From HRBIN16 sp049969495 (lineage in GTDB: Bacteria; Armatimonadota; HRBIN16): a stretch of DNA of 56,989 bases. A program made the translations under genes and the position numbers. The stretch spans positions 1 through 56,989 of the forward strand of contig JBMFOT010000014.1 of assembly GCA_049969495.1 (NCBI GenBank), in the 5' to 3' direction. Numbering within the stretch: position 1 is the stretch's first letter; each line of letters begins with the position of its first letter. The notes under the pieces were generated by a model, which saw only the letters and a list, made by a program, of their open reading frames with translations, did not search any database and had not been told where the DNA came from. This document shows, in pieces, positions 8,410 to 17,940 of this stretch.

Positions 8410-9888
8410 TTATTCGAGAAGCCCCAGAAACCGCTCGTAGGCTGCGTCCCATTCCTCCGTGTCGCGAGGAGTGTATTCGACAATCTCAGATGAGCGGCGA
8501 ATCAGCTCGCGTCCCTCGGTGATGCCTTTCAGCTCGCCCAGTGCAATCATTTGCAGCATCACGTTGCCCGCCGCTGTTGCCTCTACCGGTCCCGCCAGCA
8601 CCGTGCGGTGGCAGGCATCGGCGGTCAACTGGCACAGCAGGCGGTTCTGAGTGCCTCCGCCGACAACGTGAATCACGCCCAACCGCTTGCCCAGCAGACT
8701 CTCCAGCTGCTCCAGCACCCAGCGGTAGCGCAGGGCGAGGCTCTCCAGACAGCACCGCACGAACTGCCCCGGTGTCTCCGGCGCAGACTGTCCGGTACTG
8801 GCGCAGTAGTCGCGAATGGCTTGGAGCATGTTGGGGGGATTCAGGAAGCGACGGTCGTCGGGGTCTATCACCGCGCGAAATGGCTCCGCCTCCGATGCCA
8901 TCTGCGTCAGCTGCTCGTAGCTGTATTCCGTCCCCTCGCGAGCGTAGGCGCGGCGGCACTCCTGTACCAGCCACAACCCCATGATGTTGCGCAAAAAGCG
9001 AATAGTGTTGTGTACACCGCCTTCGTTCGTAAAATTCAGCGTGCGGGTATGGGCGTTAATCAACGGCTCCGGCAACTCCACGCCCATCAACGACCAGGTG
9101 CCGCTGCTGATGTAGGCGAAGTCGCTGCCCCGGCTCGCGGGCACGGCAGCCACTGCGGAAGCGGTATCGTGACTACCCGGTGTAATCACCTCTACGTTCT
9201 GGGCGCCGGTCTCTTCCGCCACCGCCCTGCGCAGTTTGCCCAACGGCGTGCCCGGCGGCACAATCTCCGGCAGAAAATGGATAGGAAGCCCCACATGCCT
9301 AAGCAGATCCAGCGCCCATTCGCCGGTGCGCGCGTCCATCATCTGCGAGGTGCTGGCAATGGTGCGCTCGCTCACCTTCGCCCCGCTGAGCCAGTAGTGG
9401 AACAGGTCGGGCATCATCAGCATCTTATCCGCCAGTTCCAGCAGACCCGGGTGTTGCTGCTGAACCGCTACCAGCTGGTACAGGGTATTGATGGGCATGA
9501 ACTGAATACCGGTTGCATCATAGATGGTATCTGCGCCGACCATTGCCTGCACGTTCTCCATCACCCCGTCGGTGCGATGGTCGCGGTAGTGCACCGGGTT
9601 GGTTAACAGGGTGCCTCGAGCGTCCAGCAGACCGAAGTCCACCCCCCATGTGTCCACGCCCACCGAACGCACCGCCTCGCCATACTCGCGCACGGTTAAG
9701 GCAATACCTTGCAGAATCTCCGCATATTGCCTTAGCACGTTCCACGTAAGCGCATCGGGCAGGCGCAAGGGTGTGTTCGGGAAGCGGTGCAGGGTTCTCA
9801 GTTCCAGACGTTGCCCGTCGTAGATACCCGCCACGGCGCGTCCGCTCTCCGCGCCGAGATCGAAGGCGATGTACACTTGTGAGCACAC
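8410..9888 (-). CDS. rhaB: Rhamnulokinase
   Basis: A 492-residue FGGY-family sugar kinase that phosphorylates L-rhamnulose in rhamnose breakdown. The N-terminus has the ATP-binding YIAFDLGAESGRAV. The middle has GVDTWGVDFGLLD and HYRDHRTDG, the rhamnulokinase form of the family signature. The C-terminal nucleotide site is IHVVGGGTQNRLLCQLTADA. The start is GTG 9888 with GGAGG 12 bases upstream; a second in-frame GTG four codons later is possible. No rhaA, rhaD or rhamnose transporter is adjacent. The stop is 4 bases from the end of tRNA-His on the opposite strand. Confidence 0.93.
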   Translation of the reverse strand: MCSQVYIAFDLGAESGRAVAGIYDGQRLELRTLHRFPNTPLRLPDALTWNVLRQYAEILQGIALTVREYGEAVRSVGVDTWGVDFGLLDARGTLLTNPVHYRDHRTDGVMENVQAMVGADTIYDATGIQFMPINTLYQLVAVQQQHPGLLELADKMLMMPDLFHYWLSGAKVSERTIASTSQMMDARTGEWALDLLRHVGLPIHFLPEIVPPGTPLGKLRRAVAEETGAQNVEVITPGSHDTASAVAAVPASRGSDFAYISSGTWSLMGVELPEPLINAHTRTLNFTNEGGVHNTIRFLRNIMGLWLVQECRRAYAREGTEYSYEQLTQMASEAEPFRAVIDPDDRRFLNPPNMLQAIRDYCASTGQSAPETPGQFVRCCLESLALRYRWVLEQLESLLGKRLGVIHVVGGGTQNRLLCQLTADACHRTVLAGPVEATAAGNVMLQMIALGELKGITEGRELIRRSSEIVEYTPRDTEEWDAAYERFLGLLE

Positions 9889-10052
9889 GGCTTCTCACGA
9901 CCTCCTTGCCAGTGGTGATGCGACAAGCTTGTTCGATGCGAGCGGGAAAACTCCTGCTGGACTGACTTGTCTGCGAAGGGCGGTCACTGCTCGTTGACAG
10001 TTCGTGTATGAGTGGACGCCAGCAACGGGTTTGTAGCATTTGGTATCGCCAT

Positions 10053-10283
10053 CTACACCGCCACCATCGCCCGCGCGTGCAAGATCTCGCCTTGCCTCAT
10101 CGGACGCACTTCGTCCTCGTTCAACGTCAGCACCGCCACCGTGCGCCCGTCCGCCGCCACGAACTCCACTTCATACGCGCTGCCACCTGCGTAGCAATGC
10201 ACGATCACCCCTACATCTCCCTGCTGTAAGCCGCAGTCGGGCACGTCGCGAGTTAATACCACCAGGTCGTGCTCTTTCATCAT
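10053..10283 (-). CDS. DUF4926-like small protein
   Basis: A 76-residue acidic protein (MMKEHDLVVLTRDVP...). A small beta-barrel-like pattern includes LQQGDVGVIVHCY and YEVEFVAADGRTVAVLTL, as in DUF4926. Its ATG at 10283 overlaps the stop of the upstream DUF6883-like gene as ATGA. A second ATG follows immediately, so either may be used. The pair resembles a two-gene cassette seen in other genomes that has been suspected of being toxin-antitoxin-like. No experimental function is known to me. Confidence 0.75.
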   Translation of the reverse strand: MMKEHDLVVLTRDVPDCGLQQGDVGVIVHCYAGGSAYEVEFVAADGRTVAVLTLNEDEVRPMRQGEILHARAMVAV

Positions 10284-10639
10284 CCCTTTTGCTCCTCCAG
10301 TGGGTATGCGGTTACCAGGCGCGGCGCAGATTGCCCCCACTCCACAATCCACACGGTACGCACTGCCACCTGCCTGCCTGTGGGCGTCTGTAACCAGCCG
10401 TCCACTACATACTTTGTACCATATTCAGTTGCCACCCAGTATGTTACTTCCCCTTGCTGAGCGATAGACAGCAAGGCACGCTTCAACTCGTTTGGATTAG
10501 ACGCGCTGAACCCAACTGCTGCGAAGAAAGCTGCTTTTGTCCTGCCAACCGCATGTGTAGGCGACAGCAGGTAAGCTTCTATTTTGCCTTTGGGCACGTA
10601 GGCTTTTTCGGCATCGGGTAGACGTTTCGGCTCTTGCAT
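10280..10639 (-). CDS. DUF6883-like protein, partner of the DUF4926 gene
   Basis: About 119 residues beginning MQEPKRLPDAEKAYVPKGKIEAYLL. The pattern LP-[NDA]-A...KI..YLL...H..G..KA..F, then KYVVDGWL and the C-terminal WIVEWGQSAPRLVTAYPL, matches DUF6883 as I recall it. The frame also opens at a TTG (10678), but that codon is part of a TTGACA box that looks like a promoter element. ATG 10639 is therefore preferred, although no strong ribosome site precedes it. It is coupled to the downstream DUF4926 gene through ATGA. Confidence 0.7.
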   Translation of the reverse strand: MQEPKRLPDAEKAYVPKGKIEAYLLSPTHAVGRTKAAFFAAVGFSASNPNELKRALLSIAQQGEVTYWVATEYGTKYVVDGWLQTPTGRQVAVRTVWIVEWGQSAPRLVTAYPLEEQKG

Positions 10640-10980
10640 CACGCAGGCATTTTGGCATACCCTGTATCCGTCTGTCAACCCCTGCTCAGATTGCGCTCGC
10701 CTGCCGGAACGCGGTATGATGTGATTGATGGCCTATGCTACACCCGTTCGCCTTCCTGTTCAGCCATAAACACTTCCGCATCTGGCGAAGTCGGCTCGGA
10801 CAGAGCCTCGCCCCCCAGCTGCCTGAATTTGAGAGTCGCGCTCCTTACATCCCCAAAAGGGGTTCAGCCGCACAGGGGGAACCTCCGCTGATAAGTCGCG
10901 CGTAGCTCCTGGCAAGGAAATGACGTATTCGACTGAGGCTATTGATTCCCTGCACCATTTCCCGTAAAATGGTTGGTGCA
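10640..10980. other. Divergent intergenic region between the DUF6883 gene and pcrA
   Basis: This 341-base stretch has no convincing gene. It should hold outward promoters for both flanking genes: TTGACA occurs on the minus strand (about 10673-10678) without a well-spaced -10. One copy of a dispersed repeat lies at 10792-10817. Confidence 0.6.
10792..10817 (-). repeat. Dispersed repeat B, copy 1
   Basis: On the minus strand it reads TGGGGGGCGAGGCTCTGTCC then GAGCCG. It nearly matches the copies at 23127-23152 and 34944-34967 (core TGGAGGGCGAGGCyCTGTCC then GAGCCG). All three copies lie between genes. Confidence 0.6.
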
Positions 10981-13134
10981 ATGGATGAATGGCAAAAGTT
11001 GAACGAGGCTCAGCGAGAAGCGGTGTCGTATGGTGAGGGACCGCTTCTCATTTTTGCCGGGGCAGGCAGTGGCAAAACGCGCGTGCTCACCATGCGTATC
11101 GCCCACCTCATCTCCGTACGGGGGGTATCGCCACGGCGCATCCTCGCGGTCACCTTCACCAACAAAGCGGCCAACGAGATGCGCGAGCGCATCGAGCAAT
11201 TGGTCGGGTCGACGCAGGTCAAGCAGATGTGGGTGGGCACGTTTCACGCCATTTGCGCCCGCATCCTGCGCGAAAGCGGACGCCCGCTCGGCATAGACCC
11301 CGAATTCGTGGTGTTCGATGAGGACGACCAGCTCAGCGTGGTCAAAGAGGTGCTGAAACTGCTGGACATCGACGAAAAACGCTTCGCCCCGCGCTCCATA
11401 CTGAACTTCATCAGCCGCGCGAAGGAAAAACTGATACCGCCTCACCTCTACACTCCGGTGGACTACTTCACGCAAATAGTAGGCAGGGTGTATCCGCACT
11501 ACCAGGAGCGACTGGAGGCGTGCCACGCGCTGGACTTCGATGACCTGCTGATGAAAACGGTGCAGCTGTTCGAGCAACATCCCGACGTACTGGAACGCTA
11601 CCAGAAGCGTTTCCTGTATGTGCTGGTAGACGAGTTTCAGGACGTGAACCAAGCGCAGTATCGTATCGTGAAGCACCTCAGCGCGATGCACCGCAACCTG
11701 TGTGTGGTGGGCGATGACGACCAGTCCATCTACTCGTGGCGCGGAGCGGATGTGAGCATCATCCTTTCCTTTGAGCGCGACTTCCCCGACGCGCATGTGG
11801 TGAAGCTGGAGCAGAACTACCGCTCCACCCAGCCCATTCTGGATGCAGCGTTCCATGTGGTGCAGAAGAACGTCCGCCGTGCGCCCAAGAGGTTGTGGTC
11901 TGAGAAACGCGACGGGTTACCCATCACCGTCACCGAAGTGCAACACGAGCGCGAGGAGGCAATGGTGGTAGCACAACACATTGCGCTCAGCGTTCAACAG
12001 CTGGGGCGCAAGTACGGCGATTTCGTAGTGCTCTACCGCACCAACGCGCAGTCGCGTACCTTTGAAGAGGTCTTCCTGAACTACCGCATCCCGTACCAGA
12101 TTGTGGGCGGTGTCCGCTTCTACCAGCGCAAAGAGGTCAAGGATGTGCTGGCGTATCTGCGCGTCATCCAGTCACCGAGCGACGATGTGAGCCTGCTTCG
12201 CATCATCAACGTGCCCACGCGCGGTATCGGGTTGCAGACCATAGAGGTCATCCGCCAGCTGGCGGCGGAACAGGGCATCAGCCTGTGGGAGGCGATGGAG
12301 CATCCCGACCTCTCCAACCGCTTGACCACGCGCGCTTACAGCGCGGTCGCCGCGTTCCGCGAGTTGATAACGCAATTACGCGCCTTGCGCGAGAAGAGCT
12401 CGGTGACCGACCTGCTCAACGAGGTGCTGAAGCGCACCGACTACCTGCAACGGCTGGGCGATACGCGCGACCCTGAGGTACAATCACGGGTGGAGAACGT
12501 CCGCGAACTGCTCACCGCTACCCAGCAGTTCGATGCCGGTCCCGAAGCCGAACGCGGTCTGGCGGGATTTCTGGAAAGCGTGGCTCTGGTCGCGGACGTG
12601 GACTCGCTGCAGGAGAGCAGTGACCGCGTGACGCTGATGACGGTGCACGCCGCAAAAGGGCTGGAGTTCCCCGTCGTGTTTCTGGTGGGTATGGAAGAGA
12701 GGTTGTTCCCGCACAGCCGCGCTATCAACGATGACCCCAACGTGGAAGAGGAACGCCGGTTGTGCTATGTTGCTATCACCCGCGCGAAGGAGCGCGTGCA
12801 TATCACCCACGCCCGCCTGCGTAGCGTGTTCGGTACGACCAGCGGCATGTTCGAGTCGCGGTTTCTGCACGACATCCCGCAAGGGCTGAAGCTCACCTGG
12901 AGCCCCGCCGAGCTGGCGCATCCACTGCCGACGGCTCAGCCGGCGCAACAGGTCACGCCCAAAGCGCAGGATACTTACCGTGTGGGGCAGAGAGTGCGCC
13001 ATCACCAGTTCGGCGAGGGGGTTATTATGAAATGTGAAGCGCAATCCGATGACCACCTGCTGACGGTGGTGTTCCCGAACGCGGGCATCAAGCAGCTGCT
13101 GGCATCCATTGCCAAATTGGAGAAGCTCTCATAG
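10981..13134 (+). CDS. pcrA: ATP-dependent DNA helicase PcrA/UvrD type
   Basis: A 717-residue superfamily 1A helicase that unwinds DNA in nucleotide excision repair and removes RecA filaments. Motifs appear in order: LNEAQREAV (Q motif), AGAGSGKT (I), TFTNKAANEMRERI (Ia), DEFQDVN (II), GDDDQSIYSWRGAD (III), LEQNYRS (IV), MTVHAAKGLEFPVVF (V) and YVAITRAKERVHI (VI). The C-terminal YRVGQRVRHHQFGEGVI is the Tudor-like domain by which PcrA contacts RNA polymerase. The frame opens at 10942, but ATG 10981 gives the standard family start. ftsY follows after 15 bases. Confidence 0.95.
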   Translation: MDEWQKLNEAQREAVSYGEGPLLIFAGAGSGKTRVLTMRIAHLISVRGVSPRRILAVTFTNKAANEMRERIEQLVGSTQVKQMWVGTFHAICARILRESGRPLGIDPEFVVFDEDDQLSVVKEVLKLLDIDEKRFAPRSILNFISRAKEKLIPPHLYTPVDYFTQIVGRVYPHYQERLEACHALDFDDLLMKTVQLFEQHPDVLERYQKRFLYVLVDEFQDVNQAQYRIVKHLSAMHRNLCVVGDDDQSIYSWRGADVSIILSFERDFPDAHVVKLEQNYRSTQPILDAAFHVVQKNVRRAPKRLWSEKRDGLPITVTEVQHEREEAMVVAQHIALSVQQLGRKYGDFVVLYRTNAQSRTFEEVFLNYRIPYQIVGGVRFYQRKEVKDVLAYLRVIQSPSDDVSLLRIINVPTRGIGLQTIEVIRQLAAEQGISLWEAMEHPDLSNRLTTRAYSAVAAFRELITQLRALREKSSVTDLLNEVLKRTDYLQRLGDTRDPEVQSRVENVRELLTATQQFDAGPEAERGLAGFLESVALVADVDSLQESSDRVTLMTVHAAKGLEFPVVFLVGMEERLFPHSRAINDDPNVEEERRLCYVAITRAKERVHITHARLRSVFGTTSGMFESRFLHDIPQGLKLTWSPAELAHPLPTAQPAQQVTPKAQDTYRVGQRVRHHQFGEGVIMKCEAQSDDHLLTVVFPNAGIKQLLASIAKLEKLS

Positions 13135-13149
13135 GGGGATACGCAGTCT

Positions 13150-14043
13150 ATGCCTTTGGGAATATTCAAGGGGTTTCTGCAGAAGGTGGACGCGCTGCTC
13201 ACAGGGCGTGGGCGCGTGGACGAGGAGCTGTTCGAGGAGCTGGAAGAGGTACTGCTGACCGCCGACATCAACGTACATACCACCATGCAGGTACTGGACG
13301 ACCTGCGTCGTGCGGTGCGCGAGCAGAGGTTGAAAGAACCCTCTGAGGTGAAGGCGGTGCTGAAGGAAAGCCTGCTCGCGTCGTTGCAATCGGGTGGAGA
13401 TGCGAGGCTGAAGGTCTCTCCCGAGCCGCCGACGGTATACCTGTTCGTGGGCGTGAACGGCGTGGGAAAGACCACCTCCATCGCCAAGCTGGCTTACCGA
13501 CTGCGCCAGCAGGGCAAAAGCGTGATCCTCGCCGCAGGGGATACCTTCCGTGCCGCCGCCATCGACCAGCTGGAGGTGTGGGCGCAGCGCGTAGGGGCGA
13601 CCCTCATCAAGCATCGCGAGGGTGCAGACCCTTCGGCGGTTATCTTCGACGCCATCGCCGCCGCACGTAACCGAGGGGTGGATTACGTGTTGGCGGACAC
13701 TGCAGGCAGATTGCATACACGCTCGAACCTCATGGAGGAGCTCAAGAAGGTGTACCGTGTTACCGAACGCGCGCTGGGGCGCCCGCCGGACGAGGTGCTG
13801 CTGGTGCTGGATGCCACCACCGGGCAAAACGCCATCCGCCAGGCGCAGGAGTTCGTGCAGGCAGTGAGCGTCACCGGCATTGTGCTGGCGAAGCTGGACG
13901 GCACGGCGCGTGGCGGAGCGGTGATTACCATCCATGATGAACTCAAAGTGCCCATCAAGCTGGTAGGGGTAGGGGAGAAGCCGGAAGATATCGAAGATTT
14001 TGATGCAGAGCAATTCGTTGCCGCGCTGTTGGGAAGTGAGTGA
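13150..14043 (+). CDS. ftsY: Signal recognition particle receptor FtsY
   Basis: A 297-residue GTPase that docks SRP-ribosome complexes at the inner membrane. It is a compact NG-domain form without the long acidic A domain. The N domain has LFEELEEVLLTADINV. G motifs are GVNGVGKTTSIAKLA (G1), DTFRAAAIDQL (G2 region), DTAGR (G3) and AKLDGTARGG (G4 and insertion). The closing region is VGVGEKPEDIEDFD. It lies 15 bases after pcrA on the same strand and is probably co-transcribed. Confidence 0.95.
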   Translation: MPLGIFKGFLQKVDALLTGRGRVDEELFEELEEVLLTADINVHTTMQVLDDLRRAVREQRLKEPSEVKAVLKESLLASLQSGGDARLKVSPEPPTVYLFVGVNGVGKTTSIAKLAYRLRQQGKSVILAAGDTFRAAAIDQLEVWAQRVGATLIKHREGADPSAVIFDAIAAARNRGVDYVLADTAGRLHTRSNLMEELKKVYRVTERALGRPPDEVLLVLDATTGQNAIRQAQEFVQAVSVTGIVLAKLDGTARGGAVITIHDELKVPIKLVGVGEKPEDIEDFDAEQFVAALLGSE

Positions 14044-14157
14044 CAAATCCTTTACACAACTGGACGAAAAATCAAAAACAGGTAGTTTTGACGTTTTCTC
14101 TTGCTGCGACGGGTTTTATAATGGGGGCAGAACGTCCCCCAAAAAGCACGCGCGATA

Positions 14158-15456
14158 ATGAAAAAACTGAGAGACCTGATCCATTCACCACCGATATGGG
14201 TGAACCCACAGCACCCGGTAAAGGTGGCTGTGGCGTTAATGCAAAGCCTTCATGTAGATGTGCTGCCTGTGCGAGATGGCGACCAGGTGGTAGGCATGGT
14301 CACCGCAAGGCAGTTGCTTGCTGTCGCTGAGGAGGTGCCTGTCTCGCAGGTGATGACCGCCGACGCTTTACTGCTGGACGCGGAGATGCCTATCCGGGAA
14401 GCGGCCGCGAAGATGGCGGAAAAAGGCACAGACGTTGCCTTCGTCATCAACGATACACTGACAGGCATGGTACGGGCGACCGACCTCATTCCGGAGGTGT
14501 CCCGCTCGTACGACCCGTTGACCAAACTGCCCTGGCAGGACGCCCTGCGCGAATGGAGTATCGAGAAACTGCGCACCGGACACGAAATCTCTATCCTCTT
14601 CTTTGATATCGACCGCTTCGGGCAGTTTAATAAGCAATATGACCATGTGACCGGCGACCGCGTGCTGGAGATGGTCGCGCGTACCATAGAGCGCGAGCTG
14701 GACCCCGATTTGACCATCCTCTGCCGCTATGGTGGTGACGAGTTCGCCGTTGCTACCCTGTATATGAGTGGTGAGGCACAACAGCTCGCTGCCCGTATCG
14801 CCCGGCGGGTGGAGGAGATGCAGGTTCCCAATGTGCGCGAGGTGATTTCGGTTTCATACGGTGTTTTCGGGGGACGGCGCACCCGCGAGCGCGAGATGGT
14901 ACACTACGCCGCGACAGTAGACGACCTCATCGTGCGCGCCAGCCGAATGTGCCTGCAGATGAAACAGCGCAAGGGCACTCTGGCAATGCTGCAACTGCCT
15001 CTGCCCGGAGTGGAAATAGAGCAACATGCCGAACCGCGTGTGCAAGTAACAGGCATCAGCTTCATCACACAGGGCAAGGAGGCGGAAGCCGGCGTGGAAC
15101 TGGCAATCGGCGGACTGCGTGTCCTGAAGCAGGTGCGCGGCGACGCCAAACAGCCTCCTGAGGAACTGATGGTGCAGGCGGCGCGCGATGCGCTGACCGC
15201 ACTGGTAGCCGGCAGGGGTAGCGTGCAAGTGCACCATGTCTCCAAAGTCACGGTGGACCTGCACGAAAAGAACGAGAAGATGGACGGCGTGATGGTGGTG
15301 GTGGAACTGCAAACCGCTTCGGGCAATCAGCTGTTGTCCGGGTTCGCCCCTGTTCGCGAAAATATACAGCGTGCAGCGGTCAATGCGTTGCTCCATGCGC
15401 TTAATCGCCCTTTGGCGAAGTGGCTTCCTCAAGCGCAGCTAAGCTCCTCCATGTAA
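14158..15456 (+). CDS. CBS-pair / GGDEF diguanylate cyclase with an extra C-terminal domain
   Basis: A 432-residue cytoplasmic signalling protein without membrane segments. Residues 1-120 hold two CBS repeats that may sense adenine nucleotides. Residues ~125-275 hold a GGDEF domain with DIDRFGQFNKQYDHVTGD and intact YGGDEFAV, so c-di-GMP synthesis is plausible. No RxxD inhibitory site lies at the usual place upstream. The last ~130 residues (VQVTGISFITQGKEAEAGVE... to AVNALLHALNR) align by eye with the C-terminal part of the protein at 20270-20953. TATAAT lies at 14117-14122. No clear ribosome site precedes the ATG. Its 3' end overlaps the convergent TauE-type gene by 56 bases. Confidence 0.88.
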   Translation: MKKLRDLIHSPPIWVNPQHPVKVAVALMQSLHVDVLPVRDGDQVVGMVTARQLLAVAEEVPVSQVMTADALLLDAEMPIREAAAKMAEKGTDVAFVINDTLTGMVRATDLIPEVSRSYDPLTKLPWQDALREWSIEKLRTGHEISILFFDIDRFGQFNKQYDHVTGDRVLEMVARTIERELDPDLTILCRYGGDEFAVATLYMSGEAQQLAARIARRVEEMQVPNVREVISVSYGVFGGRRTREREMVHYAATVDDLIVRASRMCLQMKQRKGTLAMLQLPLPGVEIEQHAEPRVQVTGISFITQGKEAEAGVELAIGGLRVLKQVRGDAKQPPEELMVQAARDALTALVAGRGSVQVHHVSKVTVDLHEKNEKMDGVMVVVELQTASGNQLLSGFAPVRENIQRAAVNALLHALNRPLAKWLPQAQLSSSM

Positions 15457-16240
15457 CGAATGCCACCGCGGTCAACGCCGCTCCAAAGCAGAGCACCAGC
15501 ATCCCCGCGCTGAAACCGACCGCCCAGGTTGCCCCCGCAACTCCTCCTAGAAACGCGCCTGCTGCCAACCAGCCCTCCTGCGACCACGAGGGCGTTGCCC
15601 GTCTGACTCCGACAAACGTGCTGAGCAACGCCAACGGCAACATCAACCAGAGCGAGAGCCAGAGCGCACTGTGCGGCGCCATCCCCGCGAACACCAGCAT
15701 AGGCACCAAGACGTATCCCCCACCAAGCCCTGTCATCCCACCTAGTACGCCTGCCAACAATCCGGCGGGTACCACCGTCCGCCATGCCTCTAGTGGTGGC
15801 GGCACCAGGCGCGCACCTGCCGCGCGGAACACGCCGTCGGAGAGCGTGGGGTAAGCCTGCCACACCATGCCCGCTCCTACCACCATCAGCAGCAGAAGAA
15901 GGTACATCTGCAATGTTATCCTCCAGCGACGGGGGAATATCGCATTGCTCACCAGACCCGCAAAGATGTACGCTCCCCACAGCAGTAGCACCAGCGAGTG
16001 GAAAGCAAAATGTTGAGCAAAGACCGCCAATGCACCCACGCAGGCGCACAGGGTTACCAGCCAGCCCGCTGCCGTCGCCCTCGCCACCGAAAAGCCGAGC
16101 AACGCGGTGCTCACAGGCAGAAAAACCGCCAGTACGCCCAGGCTGGTGAGCCCGTATAGCGCACCAAACGCCCAGCCCAGCACCAGCAACACTAACCCGC
16201 GCAGTGTGAGGAACAACCAGTCGGAACGTGGCTGAGACAA
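15401..16240 (-). CDS. TauE/SafE-family membrane exporter
   Basis: A 279-residue protein with about eight hydrophobic spans and the two family repeats, each carrying a glycine-rich turn (GWAFGALYGLTSLG and GGMTGLGGGYVLVP). Relatives export sulfite, sulfoacetate or other sulfur anions across the inner membrane. The substrate here cannot be read from sequence. The 3' end overlaps the CBS-GGDEF gene on the other strand by 56 bases. Confidence 0.88.
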   Translation of the reverse strand: MSQPRSDWLFLTLRGLVLLVLGWAFGALYGLTSLGVLAVFLPVSTALLGFSVARATAAGWLVTLCACVGALAVFAQHFAFHSLVLLLWGAYIFAGLVSNAIFPRRWRITLQMYLLLLLMVVGAGMVWQAYPTLSDGVFRAAGARLVPPPLEAWRTVVPAGLLAGVLGGMTGLGGGYVLVPMLVFAGMAPHSALWLSLWLMLPLALLSTFVGVRRATPSWSQEGWLAAGAFLGGVAGATWAVGFSAGMLVLCFGAALTAVAFVTWRSLAALEEATSPKGD

Positions 16241-16283
16241 AGAAACACCTCCCTCTGTACCTGCAACCTTCAGGTGGCGTGCC

Positions 16284-16313
16284 TTTGGCGCAGGCTAAAG
16301 CCTGTGGCTACAA
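16284..16313 (+). repeat. Dispersed repeat A, copy 1
   Basis: TTTGGCGCAGGCTAAAGCCT followed by GTGGCTACAA. The core CAGGCTAAAGCCTG is palindromic. An inverted copy with one mismatch lies at 27360-27389. Both are intergenic, as in REP-like elements. Confidence 0.75.
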
Positions 16314-16320
16314 TGATTGC

Positions 16321-17940
16321 TCACTTCTGCCTCTTCCACACCTCAATGCGCGGAAACGGATACAGCATATCGTGCGGCACACCGCGCTTGCCGAATCTCA
16401 TACCATCTACGCGAAACACTGTATCAAACTGCGCCACACGCTGGAACGAGCGATGCAACTGCTCCAGAAACGCCATCGCCGGCGCATGGCGTACCCGCAC
16501 CGCGTCGTCCACCTCGAACTGGCTAAGCACCACCACCTGCACCTGTTGGAGCACACCCGTATCCCACTCTTCGCGAGGCACCAGCAGGTGATACTTCTTG
16601 ACTTCAAGAGCACGCTCCGCCCTGCGCGACGGCTGCAGTTCGCCCCAATACGGGCTGAGGGGAGGTGTATAAAACCAGGGAATGGTGGCAAAGCCGATGC
16701 GTGTGCCTTGGGGCACGTGCTTGCGTATCCACTCCAGCGCGCGCAGGCGCGGGTCGGGTTGTAGCAGCGCGCTGACCACCGCTATCCCCCAGAGCAGGGT
16801 GTAGGTGGCAGTTGCCCCTGCTACCGCTGCGATCACCGTCCTACCCACTTGCCGTGTGTTTCGCCAGGCTTCCGCGACCAGCCACGCCGTTAACACCATC
16901 AGCGGGGGCAGAATGGGCAACAGATACCGCGCAAACCGCACGGCAAACGAGCCGAGAAACAGGTAGTAAACCAACACGAAAACCCACAGGATGAGCACCG
17001 GCGGGCGGCGCGACAGAGGAGCAATCAACACACTAAGCGTTGCCAGCACCAACAATGGCAGCCCTAAGCCAAAGCGCAGGTTCGTCCAGTAGTGGTAAAC
17101 CCAGCCCAGCCCGGTGTTTATAAACACCAGTCCATGTCCTTCGCGCACATGCTTTGCTTCGTATCCAAAGTCACGCCAGAACTCCTGCGGGTTCATCCAG
17201 GCGCCCGGGCAGAAGAACAGGAAAGCCACGCCGCTTATCACCACCAGAAGCAGCGCTTTCCCCAACCTCGCTTCGCCATGCTCCTCACCGCGCAACCATA
17301 AAGCCAGCAGGGGAGCGACAAGCACCAGAGCAGCATTGTAGCGGGTGGCAGAGGCGAGCCCAACCAGCACTCCTGCCGTAATCAACGCGCGCCTTCTACC
17401 GGTCTCATGCAGATCCAGCGCGGCAAGTAACGCGCCAGTGGTGAACAGGGTGGCAGTGGCGTCTGTCGTGAGGAAGTGGCAGTGCAAAGTATGCAGAGGC
17501 ACTATCGCCAGCAGGGACGCAGCGACCATCGCACACCGGTACCCGCACACTCGCCTGCCCATCTCCCACACCAGCCAGCAGGTTACTACCCCGGCAAGAA
17601 CCGATAGCCACCGCCCAGTAAGGTACAGCCCCGCAAACGCCTCATACTGCGCGATGTTGTTGGGCATGGCTATCCATCCGTAGGTGGAGCCGGCAAGGAT
17701 AGCCAGATGCAACAGGTACAGGTATACTGTCCCGTAATGATAGAAATGCGGGTCCATCTGCCCGTGTGGGAGGTCCAGCCCCAGCGTATAACCCAGTATC
17801 ACCCATTCGTCAGGATGAAAGGAGAAGTAATGCGAAGAGTCAGGTATTCCCCATCGAATACCTGCCGCGCGAAACAGAAAAGCCACCACCAGAATCCCAA
17901 CCAGCGCCAATTTGAAGGGGCGCTCAGGCATACCGTTCAT
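16321..17940 (-). CDS. GT39-like membrane glycosyltransferase (PMT family)
   Basis: A 539-residue polytopic protein with about ten hydrophobic segments. The N-terminal loop has YFSFHPDEWVILGY, where the Asp-Glu pair is the catalytic hallmark of GT39/ArnT-like transferases that use lipid-linked sugars. Family members glycosylate proteins or lipids on the periplasmic side. A soluble C-terminal stretch of ~100 residues (PWFYTPPLSPYW...) follows the membrane part. The acceptor is unknown. Its start overlaps the upstream HD-domain gene by 17 bases. Confidence 0.85.
   Translation of the reverse strand: MNGMPERPFKLALVGILVVAFLFRAAGIRWGIPDSSHYFSFHPDEWVILGYTLGLDLPHGQMDPHFYHYGTVYLYLLHLAILAGSTYGWIAMPNNIAQYEAFAGLYLTGRWLSVLAGVVTCWLVWEMGRRVCGYRCAMVAASLLAIVPLHTLHCHFLTTDATATLFTTGALLAALDLHETGRRRALITAGVLVGLASATRYNAALVLVAPLLALWLRGEEHGEARLGKALLLVVISGVAFLFFCPGAWMNPQEFWRDFGYEAKHVREGHGLVFINTGLGWVYHYWTNLRFGLGLPLLVLATLSVLIAPLSRRPPVLILWVFVLVYYLFLGSFAVRFARYLLPILPPLMVLTAWLVAEAWRNTRQVGRTVIAAVAGATATYTLLWGIAVVSALLQPDPRLRALEWIRKHVPQGTRIGFATIPWFYTPPLSPYWGELQPSRRAERALEVKKYHLLVPREEWDTGVLQQVQVVVLSQFEVDDAVRVRHAPAMAFLEQLHRSFQRVAQFDTVFRVDGMRFGKRGVPHDMLYPFPRIEVWKRQK

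Noticed and set aside
14088..14122. TTGACG and TATAAT upstream of the CBS-GGDEF gene as a sigma-70 promoter
   Set aside because: The spacing is 23 bases, too long for a standard promoter. The -10 element is good, but no matching -35 was found at 16-18 bases.
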